From: Phaeobacter sp. B1627
GTDB lineage: Bacteria; Pseudomonadota; Alphaproteobacteria; Rhodobacterales; Rhodobacteraceae
DNA length: 64,000 nt
Direction: 5' to 3'
Assembly: GCF_006265095.1 (NCBI RefSeq)
Contig: NZ_VCNK01000011.1
Span: 22,951-86,950, forward strand
This document shows positions 1-8,786 of this stretch, piece after piece (position 1 is the first letter of the stretch; every line of letters starts with the position of its first letter). Below the pieces are notes generated by a model that was not told the DNA's origin, made no database searches, and worked only from the letters and a program-made list of their open reading frames with translations. The position numbers and the translations under genes were made by a program.

Positions 1-1346
1 CGATCATCGCGCTCAAGGTCGGCAAGTCGGCGCAGGCGCGCGTTGCAACCGTCTCCCACACGGCCTCGCTGGCGGGCGGGGATGCAGGGGCCGGGGCTCT
101 GCTCTCCCGTCTGGGCATTCCGCGGCTCCATGATTTGTCGGCTTTCCTCGAAACCCTGAAGCTGTTGCATGTGGTGGGGCATCTGCCCTCCACCCGGATC
201 GCGACGATCAGCTGTTCCGGGGGCGAAGCGAGCCTTTCTGCGGATATGGCACATGGGCGCGGGGTGAGCTTTCCGCCGCTGAATGATCGTCAGCGCAGGG
301 ACCTGCGCGCGGCGCTGGGGCCGATGGTGGCGCTGGCGAACCCGCTCGACTATCACACCTATATCTGGCGCGACACAGACGCGATGACGCGGGCCTTTTC
401 TGCCATGGTCGATCCGCAGCTGGCCTTGACGATCCTCATCGTTGATTTTCCGCGCGCCGACCGCTGCGATGCGTCGGATTGGGACTGCACGATCCAATCG
501 GCCATTGCGGTGCGGGCGCATACTGGACAGCCGATTGCGATGCTCGCCACCCTGCCGGAATTGCTGCCTGAACCAGTGGCCGAACGCCTGCTGGCGGCGG
601 GCGTGATCCCGATGATGGGTCTGGCCGAAGCCCTTTCCGCGGTCGAGGCCGCAGGCGCCCACCGGGGAGACGCCCCCCCGCCCCCCCTGTTGATGCCGAC
701 AAAATCGCAAAAGGATCCTGAGCTGGTGCCGGAGGGAGAGGCCAAGGCCCGGCTCGCCCGGTTCGGCCTCCGGGTGCCGCGTGCCGAGACCGCGCACTCT
801 GTCGTCGCCGCCCGCGCTGTTGCGGCTGACATCGGCTATCCGGTGGTTCTGAAGGGCGACGGTATCGCACATAAAACCGAAGAGGGCGCGGTGCGGCTGA
901 ACCTCAGCTCGGGGCAGGAGGTCAGTGACGCGGCTGTGGCCATGCCCACGGATCGATTTCTCGTGGAGGAAATGGTCGCAGGCGCAGTGGCCGAACTGTT
1001 GATCGGGGTGGTGAAAGATCCCGCGCATGGCTTCGTGCTGACGCTCGCGGCAGGGGGGACATTGACCGAGATCATGAAAGACGCCACCTCGGTTCTGTTG
1101 CCCGCCACCGATGCCATGCTGGATGATGCGCTGAATTCCCTGCGGATCGCGCCGCTCCTGGCGGGGTATCGCGGCGCGCCGCCCGCAGACCGTGCGGCCA
1201 TTCTGCGCGCCATTCGCGCCGTGGAGTCCTATGTCCTGGCGGAAGCCGAGGGGCTGGAGGAAATCGAGATCAATCCGTTGCTGTGCACGCCGACCGATGC
1301 GGTCGCGGCGGATGCATTGATGCGAAGAAAGGACATATCGCTATGA
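1..1346 (+). CDS. Acyl-CoA synthetase (ADP/NDP-forming), 3' part
   Basis: The open frame runs in from the left edge, so the N-terminus lies outside the window. The visible part starts in the succinyl-CoA-synthetase-like ligase domain, with an SHTASLAGG segment near bases 50-75; the family uses such a His for phosphoryl transfer. It continues into an ATP-grasp domain from about base 760 (GYPVVLKGDGIAHKTEEGAV, later AAGGTLTEIMKD and EINPLL). Family members form acyl-CoA from a carboxylate, ATP and CoA in the cytoplasm. Its stop overlaps the start of the next gene by four bases (ATGA), so the two are translationally coupled. The partner resembles CaiD, which makes a betaine or carnitine-type acid a plausible substrate; this is inference. 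No true start is visible, and an internal TTG at 135 should not be taken as one. Confidence 0.9.
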   Translation, partial: IIALKVGKSAQARVATVSHTASLAGGDAGAGALLSRLGIPRLHDLSAFLETLKLLHVVGHLPSTRIATISCSGGEASLSADMAHGRGVSFPPLNDRQRRDLRAALGPMVALANPLDYHTYIWRDTDAMTRAFSAMVDPQLALTILIVDFPRADRCDASDWDCTIQSAIAVRAHTGQPIAMLATLPELLPEPVAERLLAAGVIPMMGLAEALSAVEAAGAHRGDAPPPPLLMPTKSQKDPELVPEGEAKARLARFGLRVPRAETAHSVVAARAVAADIGYPVVLKGDGIAHKTEEGAVRLNLSSGQEVSDAAVAMPTDRFLVEEMVAGAVAELLIGVVKDPAHGFVLTLAAGGTLTEIMKDATSVLLPATDAMLDDALNSLRIAPLLAGYRGAPPADRAAILRAIRAVESYVLAEAEGLEEIEINPLLCTPTDAVAADALMRRKDISL

Positions 1347-2131
1347 CTGACAGCTCTCCGGTGAAGACCCGGCGCGAAGGTGCCGTTTTCGAGGTGACTT
1401 TGGACCGACCCAAAGCCAATGCCATCGATTTGAAGACCTCGCGGCTGATGGGGGAGGCGTTCCAGGGTTTCCGGGATGATCCGGAGCTGCGGGTGGCGAT
1501 TGTCACGGGCGGGGGCGCAAAGTTCTTTTGCCCCGGTTGGGACCTGAAGGCCGCCGCCGGGGGGGATGCCGTCGATGGGGACTATGGCGTCGGCGGTTTC
1601 GGCGGCCTGCAGGAACTGCGTGATTTGAACAAGCCGGTGATCGCGGCAGTGAACGGTATTGCCTGTGGCGGAGGTCTCGAGTTGGCGTTGTCGGCAGATA
1701 TCATCCTCGCCGCTGATCATGCGACATTCGCCCTGCCGGAAATTCGCTCGGGCACGGTTGCGGATGCAGCCTCTGTCAAGTTGCCGAAGCGTATCCCCTA
1801 TCACATTGCGATGGAGCTTTTGCTCACCGGGCGCTGGTTCGATGCCGAGGAAGCGCACCGCTGGGGGCTGGTGAACGAGGTTGTCGCCGCAGATCAGCTG
1901 ATGGAGCGGGCCTGGGATCTCGCGCGGTTGCTCGCATCCGGGCCGCCGCTGGTCTATGCCGCGATCAAGGAGATCGTGCGCGACGCGGAAGACGCCAAAT
2001 TTCAGGACGCCATGAACCGGATTACCGGACGGCAATTGCGCAGCGTCGATATCCTCTATGGCTCTGAGGACAATCTGGAAGGGGCGCGGGCATTTGCCGA
2101 GAAACGCGACCCGATCTGGAAGGGCCGCTGA
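1343..2131 (+). CDS. caiD: Crotonobetainyl-CoA hydratase (CaiD-like), crotonase family
   Basis: 262-aa crotonase-fold protein. Similarity to E. coli CaiD as I remember it runs the whole length: LDRPKANAID near the start, PGWDLKAAA, NKPVIAAVNG, a GGGLELALSAD oxyanion-hole segment, FALPE with the family's catalytic Glu, and a C-terminal FAEKRDPIWKGR that is nearly identical. CaiD hydrates crotonobetainyl-CoA to carnitinyl-CoA. The ATG at 1343 is chosen because it sits in the ATGA overlap with the preceding acyl-CoA synthetase and matches the family N-terminus; an in-frame extension upstream lies inside the synthetase. One difference is that the segment after LPE reads IRSGTVADAAS rather than the usual GIVPDSGG type. 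The specific substrate is therefore likely but not certain. Confidence 0.82.
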   Translation: MTDSSPVKTRREGAVFEVTLDRPKANAIDLKTSRLMGEAFQGFRDDPELRVAIVTGGGAKFFCPGWDLKAAAGGDAVDGDYGVGGFGGLQELRDLNKPVIAAVNGIACGGGLELALSADIILAADHATFALPEIRSGTVADAASVKLPKRIPYHIAMELLLTGRWFDAEEAHRWGLVNEVVAADQLMERAWDLARLLASGPPLVYAAIKEIVRDAEDAKFQDAMNRITGRQLRSVDILYGSEDNLEGARAFAEKRDPIWKGR

Positions 2132-2357
2132 GGGCGCGCGCGGGCGAGGGGGAGCTCCCGCCCGTATCCGGTGCCCTGCCGGGCCCGCAGATTCGGTTGG
2201 GCATGGCGCCGCGCTGCCGCGCGGCGCGGCGCTCCCGTGCGGCGCTGTGCTGTCAGGTGAGGCCGTGGGCAGTTTGCAGGCGAAATAGCATCGTCCGGTC
2301 GTGAAACACCCTGGCCCGGACTTGCATCCGCAGACCGCTGATCGCATGGTCCGCACC

Positions 2358-3248
2358 ATGACCCAACAGACGCCCCCTACTCTTTTGTGCCTTGGTTTTG
2401 GCTATACCGCCCGTGCATTGGCCGGATCTCTTGCCGGTGCGGGATGGCGCATCATCGGAACCACCCGTGATGTTGCGGAGACGCCGCCGGTGGAGGGGGT
2501 TGAGTTGCTGAGCTGGCCGGGAGAAGAGATGTCTTTCGACGGCGTCACCCACATCCTCGTGTCGATTGCACCATCCGAGCAGGGCGACCCGGTGCTGAAT
2601 GCAATGGCCGCGCGGCTTGCCAATCTGTCGACCCTGGCCTGGGTCGGCTACCTGTCGACCACGGCGGTCTACGGCGATCATGGCGGCGGCTGGGTGGATG
2701 AGACCACCCCGTTGACGCCCTCCAGCCCCAGAGGCGATTGGCGGGCCCGGGCGGAGGCTGCGTGGCAGGCCATCCCCGGCTTGCCTCTGCATATCTTTCG
2801 GCTGGCCGGGATCTACGGCCCCGGACGCGGTCCCTTTGCCAAGTTGATGTCGGGCAAGGCACGCCGCATCGTGAAGCCGGGGCAGGTGTTCTCCCGTATC
2901 CATGTGGAGGACATCGCGCAGGTGCTTCTGGCGTCTTTTGACCGGCCCAACCAGGGCGCGGTCTACAATGTTTGTGACGATGAACCCGCCCCGCCGCAGG
3001 ATGTTCTGGGCTATGCGGCCGAGCTTCTGGGCCTGCCGGTGCCCGCCGAGGTCCCCTTTGACGAGGCCGGTATGAGCCCGATGGCGCGGAGCTTTTATGG
3101 TGAAAACAAGAGGGTGCGGAATGACCGCATCAAGGCGGAGCTGGGGGTCAGACTGCTCTACCCGGAATATCGCAGCGGACTGAAGGCGGTGCTGGCGGCG
3201 GAGGATATGGACCGATTCGTACCGCCCGAGGCGCCGCCCGGCGTCTGA
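2358..3248 (+). CDS. NAD(P)-dependent SDR/epimerase-like protein (YeeZ type)
   Basis: Extended short-chain dehydrogenase fold of about 296 aa. The N-terminal LLCLGFGYTARALAGSL is an atypical Rossmann GxGYxxxxL motif as in YeeZ-like proteins, followed by IIGTTRD. STTAVYGDHGG carries the SDR Ser/Tyr region, and IFRLAGIYGPGRGP and RIHVEDIAQVLLASF are typical of sugar-nucleotide epimerase relatives. ATG codons at 2346 and 2358 and a GTG at 2301 are all in frame; none has a strong ribosome site, and 2358 best fits the family start. It stands alone between caiD and the convergent dxs. The substrate is unknown. Confidence 0.8.
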   Translation: MTQQTPPTLLCLGFGYTARALAGSLAGAGWRIIGTTRDVAETPPVEGVELLSWPGEEMSFDGVTHILVSIAPSEQGDPVLNAMAARLANLSTLAWVGYLSTTAVYGDHGGGWVDETTPLTPSSPRGDWRARAEAAWQAIPGLPLHIFRLAGIYGPGRGPFAKLMSGKARRIVKPGQVFSRIHVEDIAQVLLASFDRPNQGAVYNVCDDEPAPPQDVLGYAAELLGLPVPAEVPFDEAGMSPMARSFYGENKRVRNDRIKAELGVRLLYPEYRSGLKAVLAAEDMDRFVPPEAPPGV

Positions 3249-3371
3249 AAGGGGGCTGACAGGGGGCGGAAAGACAGGAGACCGAGCGGATCATGGGCCG
3301 GTTATCCGCGCCGCCGACCCTCATCCCGCCGCTGACCGCCGCCGTGCCGTTGCAGCAGGCGCTCCGCCGCC

Positions 3372-5300
3372 TCAGGCGCGACGTTCGCCGATCTGGCTGA
3401 CGCCCAGAACATCCAGAACTCTGGCCTCGATATGCTCGGCATTCATGGCGGCAGTGGCATACATGTCGCTGGGGCTGGCCTGATCGATGAATGTATCGGG
3501 CAGGACCATGGAGCGGAACTTCAGGCCTGCATCAAAGACGCCCTCGTCGCTCAGCAGCTGCGCCACATGCGAGCCGAAGCCGCCTACCGCACCCTCTTCG
3601 ATGCAGATCAGCGCCTCATGGTCAGCGGCGAGCTGCAGGATGAGGTCACGGTCCAGAGGTTTGGCAAACCGCGCATCCGCAATCGTCGGGGTGATCCCGC
3701 GCGCTGAAAGCGCCTCGGCGGCTTTCTTTACCTCGCCGAGGCGGGTGCCGAAGGACAGGATCGCCACCCGCGCGCCCTGCTGGATCATGCGGCCCTTGCC
3801 GATCTCGAGCACGCTGGCCTCTTCCGGCATCTCGACGCCTTCGCCTTCACCGCGCGGGTAGCGGAACGCGATGGGGCCTGTGTCATGGGCGGCGGCCGTG
3901 GCCACCATATGCTTCAGCTCGGCCTCGTCGGCGGCGGCCATCACCACCATGCCGGGTAGGTTCGCCATGAAGGCAATGTCGAAGGATCCGGCATGGGTGG
4001 CGCCATCGGCACCGACGAGACCGGCACGGTCAATGGCGAACCGCACCGGCAGGCGCTGAATGGCCACATCATGCACGACCTGATCATAGCCCCGCTGGAG
4101 GAAGGTGGAATACATCGCGCAAAACGGCTTCATCCCGCCAGCGGCCAGCGCTGCGGCAAAGGTGACACCGTGCTGTTCGGCAATGCCGACGTCGAAACAG
4201 CGCGAGGGGTAGCGCTCTGCCATCAGGTTCAGACCGGTGCCATCGGGCATGGCGGCCGTGACGGCGCAGATTTTCGAATCCTTCGCGGCCAGCGCCACCA
4301 GCGTGTCGCCGAAGACCGACGTATAGGAAGGCGCGTTGGAGGGCGCCTTCTTCTGCTCGCCGGTGACCATGTTGAATTTTGCGGTGGCATGACCCTTGTC
4401 GCGCGCGACCTCGGCCGGGTGGTAGCCCTTGCCCTTTTTGGTCAGGGCGTGGATCAGGATCGGTCCGGTGGCGCGGGCCTTGACCGTGCGCAGAACCGGC
4501 AGCAGCTGGTCCATGTCGTGGCCATCGATGGGGCCGATGTAGGAAAACCCGAGCGATTCAAACAGGGTGCCGCCCATGGCCATGCCCTTCAGCATATCCT
4601 TGGCGCGTTTGGCCCCCTCGCGAAAGGGCGCAGGCAACATCGACACGGCGCCTTTGGCCGCGGCCTTCAGGTCATGAAAGGGCGCTTCTGTATAAAGATG
4701 GCTGAGATAGGACGACAAGGCGCCCACCGGCGGCGCGATCGACATCTCATTGTCGTTCAGGATCACGATCAGCCGCTTGCCGAGGTGGCCTGCGTTGTTC
4801 ATCGCCTCAAACGCCATGCCGGCACTCATTGCGCCGTCGCCGATGACCGCAATGGCATCTCCGAGCCCTTCGTCCGTCACACCGCCCAGATCGCGGGCAA
4901 CGGAAAACCCCAATGCGGCCGAGATCGACGTGGAACTATGGGCGGCGCCGAAAGGATCATAGGGGCTCTCGGACCGTTTGGTGAAACCGCTGAGGCCCCC
5001 CTTCATCCGCAGGGTGCGGATCCGGTCACGGCGCCCGGTCAGGATCTTGTGCGGATAGCATTGGTGCGACACGTCCCAGATCAGCTTGTCCTTCGGCGTG
5101 TCGAACACGGCATGCAGCGCCACGGTCAGCTCCACCACGCCGAGCCCGGCGCCAAGGTGCCCGCCGGTAGTCGAGACCGCAGAAATGGTTTCCTGCCGCA
5201 GTTCATGTGCGATCTGTTCCAGCTGCGCATCACTCATCCGCTTCAGGTCGGCAGGGGTGGCGATCTGGTCGAGGAGCGGCGTCTGAGGCTGGTCCGTCAT
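3372..5300 (-). CDS. dxs: 1-deoxy-D-xylulose-5-phosphate synthase
   Basis: 642 aa, the usual length of DXS. It condenses pyruvate and glyceraldehyde-3-phosphate, using thiamine diphosphate, in the first step of the MEP isoprenoid pathway. Visible landmarks are [11 protein letters not shown] near residue 45, [12 protein letters not shown], the TPP-binding GDGAMSAG at 154-161 with a downstream [22 protein letters not shown] in the pyrimidine domain, and [15 protein letters not shown]. It is the last gene of the minus-strand run xseB-ispA-dxs, 28 bp after ispA. This is a standard alphaproteobacterial arrangement that supplies both the start of the MEP pathway and prenyl chain elongation. Confidence 0.97.
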   Translation of the reverse strand: MTDQPQTPLLDQIATPADLKRMSDAQLEQIAHELRQETISAVSTTGGHLGAGLGVVELTVALHAVFDTPKDKLIWDVSHQCYPHKILTGRRDRIRTLRMKGGLSGFTKRSESPYDPFGAAHSSTSISAALGFSVARDLGGVTDEGLGDAIAVIGDGAMSAGMAFEAMNNAGHLGKRLIVILNDNEMSIAPPVGALSSYLSHLYTEAPFHDLKAAAKGAVSMLPAPFREGAKRAKDMLKGMAMGGTLFESLGFSYIGPIDGHDMDQLLPVLRTVKARATGPILIHALTKKGKGYHPAEVARDKGHATAKFNMVTGEQKKAPSNAPSYTSVFGDTLVALAAKDSKICAVTAAMPDGTGLNLMAERYPSRCFDVGIAEQHGVTFAAALAAGGMKPFCAMYSTFLQRGYDQVVHDVAIQRLPVRFAIDRAGLVGADGATHAGSFDIAFMANLPGMVVMAAADEAELKHMVATAAAHDTGPIAFRYPRGEGEGVEMPEEASVLEIGKGRMIQQGARVAILSFGTRLGEVKKAAEALSARGITPTIADARFAKPLDRDLILQLAADHEALICIEEGAVGGFGSHVAQLLSDEGVFDAGLKFRSMVLPDTFIDQASPSDMYATAAMNAEHIEARVLDVLGVSQIGERRA

Positions 5301-5328
5301 GATAATCCTGGCTCCTTGCGGCGGCGTG

Positions 5329-6192
5329 TCAGCTGTCGCGCGAGATAACGAAGCGGGCAGCGTCCTTCAAGGTATCGCTTGCCGCGCCGTAGGGTGCAAG
5401 GGCCGCGCAGGCCGCATCTGCAAGCTCCCCGGCCCGCAGGCGCGCCTGATCAAGTCCGAGCAACGAGACAAAGGTGGCCTTGCCCGCCTCCGCGTCCTTG
5501 CGCACGGCCTTGCCGACGGTCGCGGCATCGCCCTCGATATCGAGGATGTCATCCGCGATCTGAAACGCCAGACCCAATGCCTGCGCATATTGCCGCAGCG
5601 CCGTGGCATCCGCCCCCGCCAGCCGCGCGCCCGCACAGGCTGACCATTCTATCAGACAGCCGGTTTTGCGCGCCTGCAGGGTTGAAATCTCGGTCAGGGT
5701 CAGCGGGGCGACCGCACTCTCGGCCGCAATATCGAGCATCTGACCCGACACCATACCGTCCTTGCCCGCCGCCTCGGCGAGGGTCCGGATCAGCGTCACC
5801 GCATGGGGGCCGACATCGGGCTGTGCCAAAAGCTCAAAGGCCAATGTCTGCAGACTGTCGCCCGCCAGAACCGCCGTCGCCTCGTCCCATTTGCGGTGCA
5901 GGGTCGGTTGACCCCGGCGCAGGTCGTCGTCATCCATGCAGGGCAGATCGTCGTGCACCAGCGAATAGGCGTGGATGCATTCGATCGCCAGCGCGGCCTC
6001 CAGCGCGGCGGCCTCCGGCACGTCATGTAGCCGGGCGCTCTCCAGCACCAGAAATCCGCGCAGCATCTTGCCGCCGCGCAAGGCATAGGCCATCGCCTGA
6101 CAGAGACCGTCGGTTTCCGGCAGGCGCTTGTCCATATGCGCGGAAATCTTCGCCTGCGCCTCTTTCAGCGCGGCAGCAAATCCTGCCGACAT
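5329..6192 (-). CDS. ispA: Farnesyl diphosphate synthase (polyprenyl synthetase)
   Basis: 287-aa all-alpha prenyltransferase. The first Asp-rich motif is [14 protein letters not shown] (Asp81-Asp90) and the second is DDILDIEGD (about 214-222); together they bind Mg-diphosphate. The residue pattern before the first motif and the length match IspA of the xseB-ispA-dxs cluster. It condenses IPP with DMAPP and GPP to give FPP for quinones, carotenoids and undecaprenyl carriers. It starts 5 bp after the xseB stop and precedes dxs by 28 bp, so the three are almost certainly cotranscribed. Geranylgeranyl synthase activity cannot be excluded from sequence alone. Confidence 0.95.
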   Translation of the reverse strand: MSAGFAAALKEAQAKISAHMDKRLPETDGLCQAMAYALRGGKMLRGFLVLESARLHDVPEAAALEAALAIECIHAYSLVHDDLPCMDDDDLRRGQPTLHRKWDEATAVLAGDSLQTLAFELLAQPDVGPHAVTLIRTLAEAAGKDGMVSGQMLDIAAESAVAPLTLTEISTLQARKTGCLIEWSACAGARLAGADATALRQYAQALGLAFQIADDILDIEGDAATVGKAVRKDAEAGKATFVSLLGLDQARLRAGELADAACAALAPYGAASDTLKDAARFVISRDS

Positions 6193-6197
6193 CTGCC

Positions 6198-6443
6198 TCA
6201 GCCCGCGTCGAGCGGCTGGGTGCCGGTGGGCTGGCCACCGGAGTCGAGGGTGATCGCAGCGACCTTCTCCTCGGCCCGCTTTAACTCATCCTCGCAGCGT
6301 TTTTTCAGCGCCGCCCCGCGTTCATAGAGCGCAATGGAGGCATCCAGTGCCACATCGCCGCGCTCCAATTGGTCAACGACGCGCTCCAGTTCATGCATCG
6401 CCTGCTCAAAGCTCATTTCGGTGACGGGGGTATCGGTACTCAT
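6198..6443 (-). CDS. xseB: Exodeoxyribonuclease VII small subunit
   Basis: 81-aa helical protein with the XseB core: MSFEQAMHELERVVDQLERGDVALDASIALYERG then KKRCEDELKRAEEKV. It forms the multi-subunit exonuclease VII with XseA, which is not in this window. Its ATG overlaps the stop of the upstream deacetylase gene by four bases, and it ends 5 bp before ispA. The position at the head of ispA-dxs is common in proteobacteria. The C-terminal tail, about 15 residues rich in Gly, Pro and Thr, is variable in the family. Confidence 0.95.
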   Translation of the reverse strand: MSTDTPVTEMSFEQAMHELERVVDQLERGDVALDASIALYERGAALKKRCEDELKRAEEKVAAITLDSGGQPTGTQPLDAG

Positions 6444-7366
6444 GTCGCAGCCTTTATCAATTCTTCCACATGCGCCTGTGCGGCCTCTGCTAGCGCGTTC
6501 AGATCATATCCGCCTTCCAAAGTCGAGACGATACGACCCTGACACAGCTCCTCTGCGAGGGTGCAAAGCTCCGCCGTCAGCCAGCGGAAATCCTCGGTTT
6601 CCCACCGCAACTGCGCCAGCGGATCGTCCCGATGGGCGTCGAACCCAGCCGACAGGATGATCAGTTCCGGTTTGAATGCCCGCAGGCGCGGAAAGGCCTG
6701 CTCGGTATAGATCTCGCGCATTTTCGCGCTGCCGCTTTCGGGGGGCAGGGACAGGTTCATGACGTTCCCGTGGGCGCCATCCTCCTCGGGATGTCCGGTA
6801 CCCGGCCAGAGCGGCACCTGCTGTGATGTCACCAGAAGCGCCCGTTTTTCATCCCACAGCAGATCCTGCGTACCATTTCCGTGATGCACGTCGAAATCCA
6901 CCACCGCGACACGGTTCAGCCCATGATGGTCGAGCGCATGTTTGGCCGCCAGCGCCGCATTGCCGAACAGGCAAAACCCCATCGGCGTTTCGGTTTCCGC
7001 ATGGTGGCCGGGGGGGCGTGTGGCACAGAAGGCATTGCCCACCTCGCCGCTCAGCACCAGATCAACGGCCCGCACTGCGGCGCCTGCGGCCCGAAACGCC
7101 GCATCCAGCGATCCCGGCGACATCCAGGTATCCGCATCCAGCTGTATCCGACCCTCCGACGGACGTCGGCGGCGCAGCTCTGCCAGATAGCCGGGCGGAT
7201 GGACACGCAGCACATCATCCTCGGCGGCCATGGGGGCGGTCACCCGTTTGAGGTCCAGCCCCGCCAATGCGTGCAGTACATGTTCGAGCCGGGCAACCTG
7301 TTCCGGATGCCCGGGCGGCGTCTCATGGGTCAGGCAGTCGGCGTGGGTCAAAAGCGCGGTTGTCAT
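6440..7366 (-). CDS. Histone deacetylase family amidohydrolase
   Basis: 308-aa zinc-dependent deacetylase of the arginase/HDAC fold. Motifs in order are HETPPGHPEQVARL, RPPGHHAETETPMGFC (charge-relay His pair), VAVVDFDVHHGNGTQD (zinc Asp and His), and LSAGFDAHRDDPLAQLR (second zinc Asp). Bacterial members act on acetylated polyamines, acetoin or small acetyl-amides; the substrate here is unknown. The ATG at 7366 is preceded by GAGAGGG and begins the conserved LLTHADCLTHETPPGHPE stretch, so the in-frame extension into the petR region is rejected. The stop overlaps xseB by four bases, so the gene is read with the isoprenoid operon. Confidence 0.88.
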   Translation of the reverse strand: MTTALLTHADCLTHETPPGHPEQVARLEHVLHALAGLDLKRVTAPMAAEDDVLRVHPPGYLAELRRRRPSEGRIQLDADTWMSPGSLDAAFRAAGAAVRAVDLVLSGEVGNAFCATRPPGHHAETETPMGFCLFGNAALAAKHALDHHGLNRVAVVDFDVHHGNGTQDLLWDEKRALLVTSQQVPLWPGTGHPEEDGAHGNVMNLSLPPESGSAKMREIYTEQAFPRLRAFKPELIILSAGFDAHRDDPLAQLRWETEDFRWLTAELCTLAEELCQGRIVSTLEGGYDLNALAEAAQAHVEELIKAAT

Positions 7367-7416
7367 GGTGGCCCTCTCTCGGTCCTTGGTCGCAGTCCCT
7401 GTTCGCGGGAGAGCCG

Positions 7417-8118
7417 TCAATCCGGGGCCAGCATATATCCCTCGCCCCGGACGGTCTGCAGATATTGCGGTTGCTTCGGGTTTGATTCGATCTTGCGCCG
7501 CAGCCGGGTGATCTGAACATCGACGGCCCGCTCCTGCGCCTGCCCCCTGTCGCGGCCGAGATCCTCGACCAGCTTGGCGCGGCTCACAGGCTCCCCGGGC
7601 TGAGCGGAAAAGATCTTCATCAGTTGCACTTCGGTCGAGGTCAGCCGAACCAGATCTTCGCCCTGCCACATCTCGCTGCGTTCGATGTCATAGCGGATCG
7701 CACCAAGCTGCAGAAACTTCGGGGTCACCTCCTCGGGGCGGCTCTCCGGCATGCGGCGCAGGATTGCATTGATCCTGAGCAACAGTTCCTTTGGTTCGAA
7801 GGGTTTCGACAGATAGTCGTCAGCACCGGCCTCCAGCCCCTTGATCCGGTCGTCGGTCTCACCGCGGGCGGTGAGCAGCAGGATCGGCGTGGTCATGGTC
7901 TCGCGCAAGGCGGCAGTCAGCGACAACCCGTCCTCGCCGGGCATCATGACATCCAGCACGATGAGATCGAAATCCAGACCGGACAAGACCCGCCGCGCAT
8001 GGGCGGCATCGCGGGCGGCCGTGACCAGAAACCCCGCGCGCATCAGAAACTTCTTCAACAGATCCCGGATGCGCTCATCATCATCGACAATCAACAGATG
8101 GGCGTCGTTGTGGCTCAT
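7417..8118 (-). CDS. petR: OmpR-family response regulator PetR
   Basis: 233 aa. Residues 1-125 are a receiver domain with acidic VDDDE, phospho-acceptor Asp56 in IVLDVMMPGEDG, and the KPFEPKELLLRI switch lysine. Residues about 140-233 form a winged-helix OmpR/PhoB DNA-binding domain (LTSTEVQLMKIF, RAVDVQITRLRRKIE, QTVRGEGYML). In Rhodobacter capsulatus petR lies upstream of the bc1 operon and is needed for growth (Tokito and Daldal). Here petABC is about 10 kb away on the other strand. Its start overlaps the petP stop by four bases, so the two form a coupled pair. No cognate kinase gene is adjacent. Confidence 0.88.
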   Translation of the reverse strand: MSHNDAHLLIVDDDERIRDLLKKFLMRAGFLVTAARDAAHARRVLSGLDFDLIVLDVMMPGEDGLSLTAALRETMTTPILLLTARGETDDRIKGLEAGADDYLSKPFEPKELLLRINAILRRMPESRPEEVTPKFLQLGAIRYDIERSEMWQGEDLVRLTSTEVQLMKIFSAQPGEPVSRAKLVEDLGRDRGQAQERAVDVQITRLRRKIESNPKQPQYLQTVRGEGYMLAPD

Positions 8119-8627
8119 TGCGGAGCCTCGCGCAGGTCAGCATAGGCCCGGCGCATATCCGCATCCATCATGGCCTCAAGGACCTTCTTGAACCCCTGGA
8201 CCGCTTCGGGGCCTGCTTGCTTGTAGGCAGCGCGCATGCGGATGCGCTGGGCATCCGACAGCCGTTGTTCCAGGTCCCGACCGCGATCGGTGAGATAGAG
8301 ATTGCGCTCTCGCTTGTCGAGCGTGCCAACCCGACTGTCCACCAGCCCGTCTTCGACCAGCGCCCGCAGCACCCGGTTCAGCGATTGCTTGGTCACGCCC
8401 AGAATGCTCAGCAGATTGTTGACCGTGGTCCCCGGTGCCCGGTTGATGAAATGCATCGCCCGGTGATGGGCCCTGCCATAGGCCATTTCGCCGAGTATCC
8501 TGTCAGGATCGGCAGTAAAGCCCTGATAGGCAAAGAACATTGCCTCGATCCCCTGGCGCAGCTGTTCGTCGGTCAGAAACAGCAGACTTTCGCCGCCATA
8601 TCCTGATCCGGACCGCCCGTCAGACAT
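8115..8627 (-). CDS. petP: MarR-family regulator PetP
   Basis: About 170 aa with a MarR winged helix: LLSILGVTKQSLNRVLRALVEDGLVDSRVGTLDKRERNLYLTDRG. The ATG at 8627 is chosen because GAAGGAGAGG lies just upstream; an in-frame extension of 30 codons crosses the intergenic operator and is unlikely. It is coupled to petR by an ATGA overlap, as in the petPR locus of Rhodobacter. It lies divergent from ilvE with a 19-bp inverted repeat between them, a plausible autoregulatory site. The ligand is unknown. Confidence 0.85.
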   Translation of the reverse strand: MSDGRSGSGYGGESLLFLTDEQLRQGIEAMFFAYQGFTADPDRILGEMAYGRAHHRAMHFINRAPGTTVNNLLSILGVTKQSLNRVLRALVEDGLVDSRVGTLDKRERNLYLTDRGRDLEQRLSDAQRIRMRAAYKQAGPEAVQGFKKVLEAMMDADMRRAYADLREAPQ

Positions 8628-8658
8628 GTCGCCTCTCCTTCGTTTTGCAGGGCAGTTT

Positions 8659-8677
8659 ATGTCAGCATTGTTGACAT
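8659..8677. promoter_or_regulatory. Inverted repeat between petP and ilvE (candidate MarR operator)
   Basis: ATGTCA and TGACAT half-sites separated by 7 bp form a perfect dyad, about 32 bp upstream of the petP start. On the plus strand the right half also contains TTGACA, which could serve as a -35 for ilvE, though the matching -10 (TATCGA) is weak. The size and placement suit MarR-type autoregulation by PetP. No binding data are implied. Confidence 0.5.
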
Positions 8678-8786
8678 TCCAAGACCCGAGATGTATCGAG
8701 TCGCGGGTTTGGCGCAATTATGTGACTGAAGTTGCTGGGTATTGCGCAATTACTGAAAATGACACGGCGCTGAAAAGGAACGCGGA

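Noticed and set aside
2200..2280. GC-rich degenerate repeat of GCGGCGC-type units between caiD and the SDR gene
   Set aside because: Units are short and irregular; this looks like compositional bias rather than a defined repeat, and no gene is supported.
1229..2359. Long minus-strand open frame across caiD
   Set aside because: Antisense shadow of the clearly homologous caiD gene; the translation is rich in Arg, Pro and His without any domain.
3993..5348. 451-codon plus-strand open frame opposite dxs
   Set aside because: Antisense shadow in GC-rich coding DNA; dxs on the other strand is certain.
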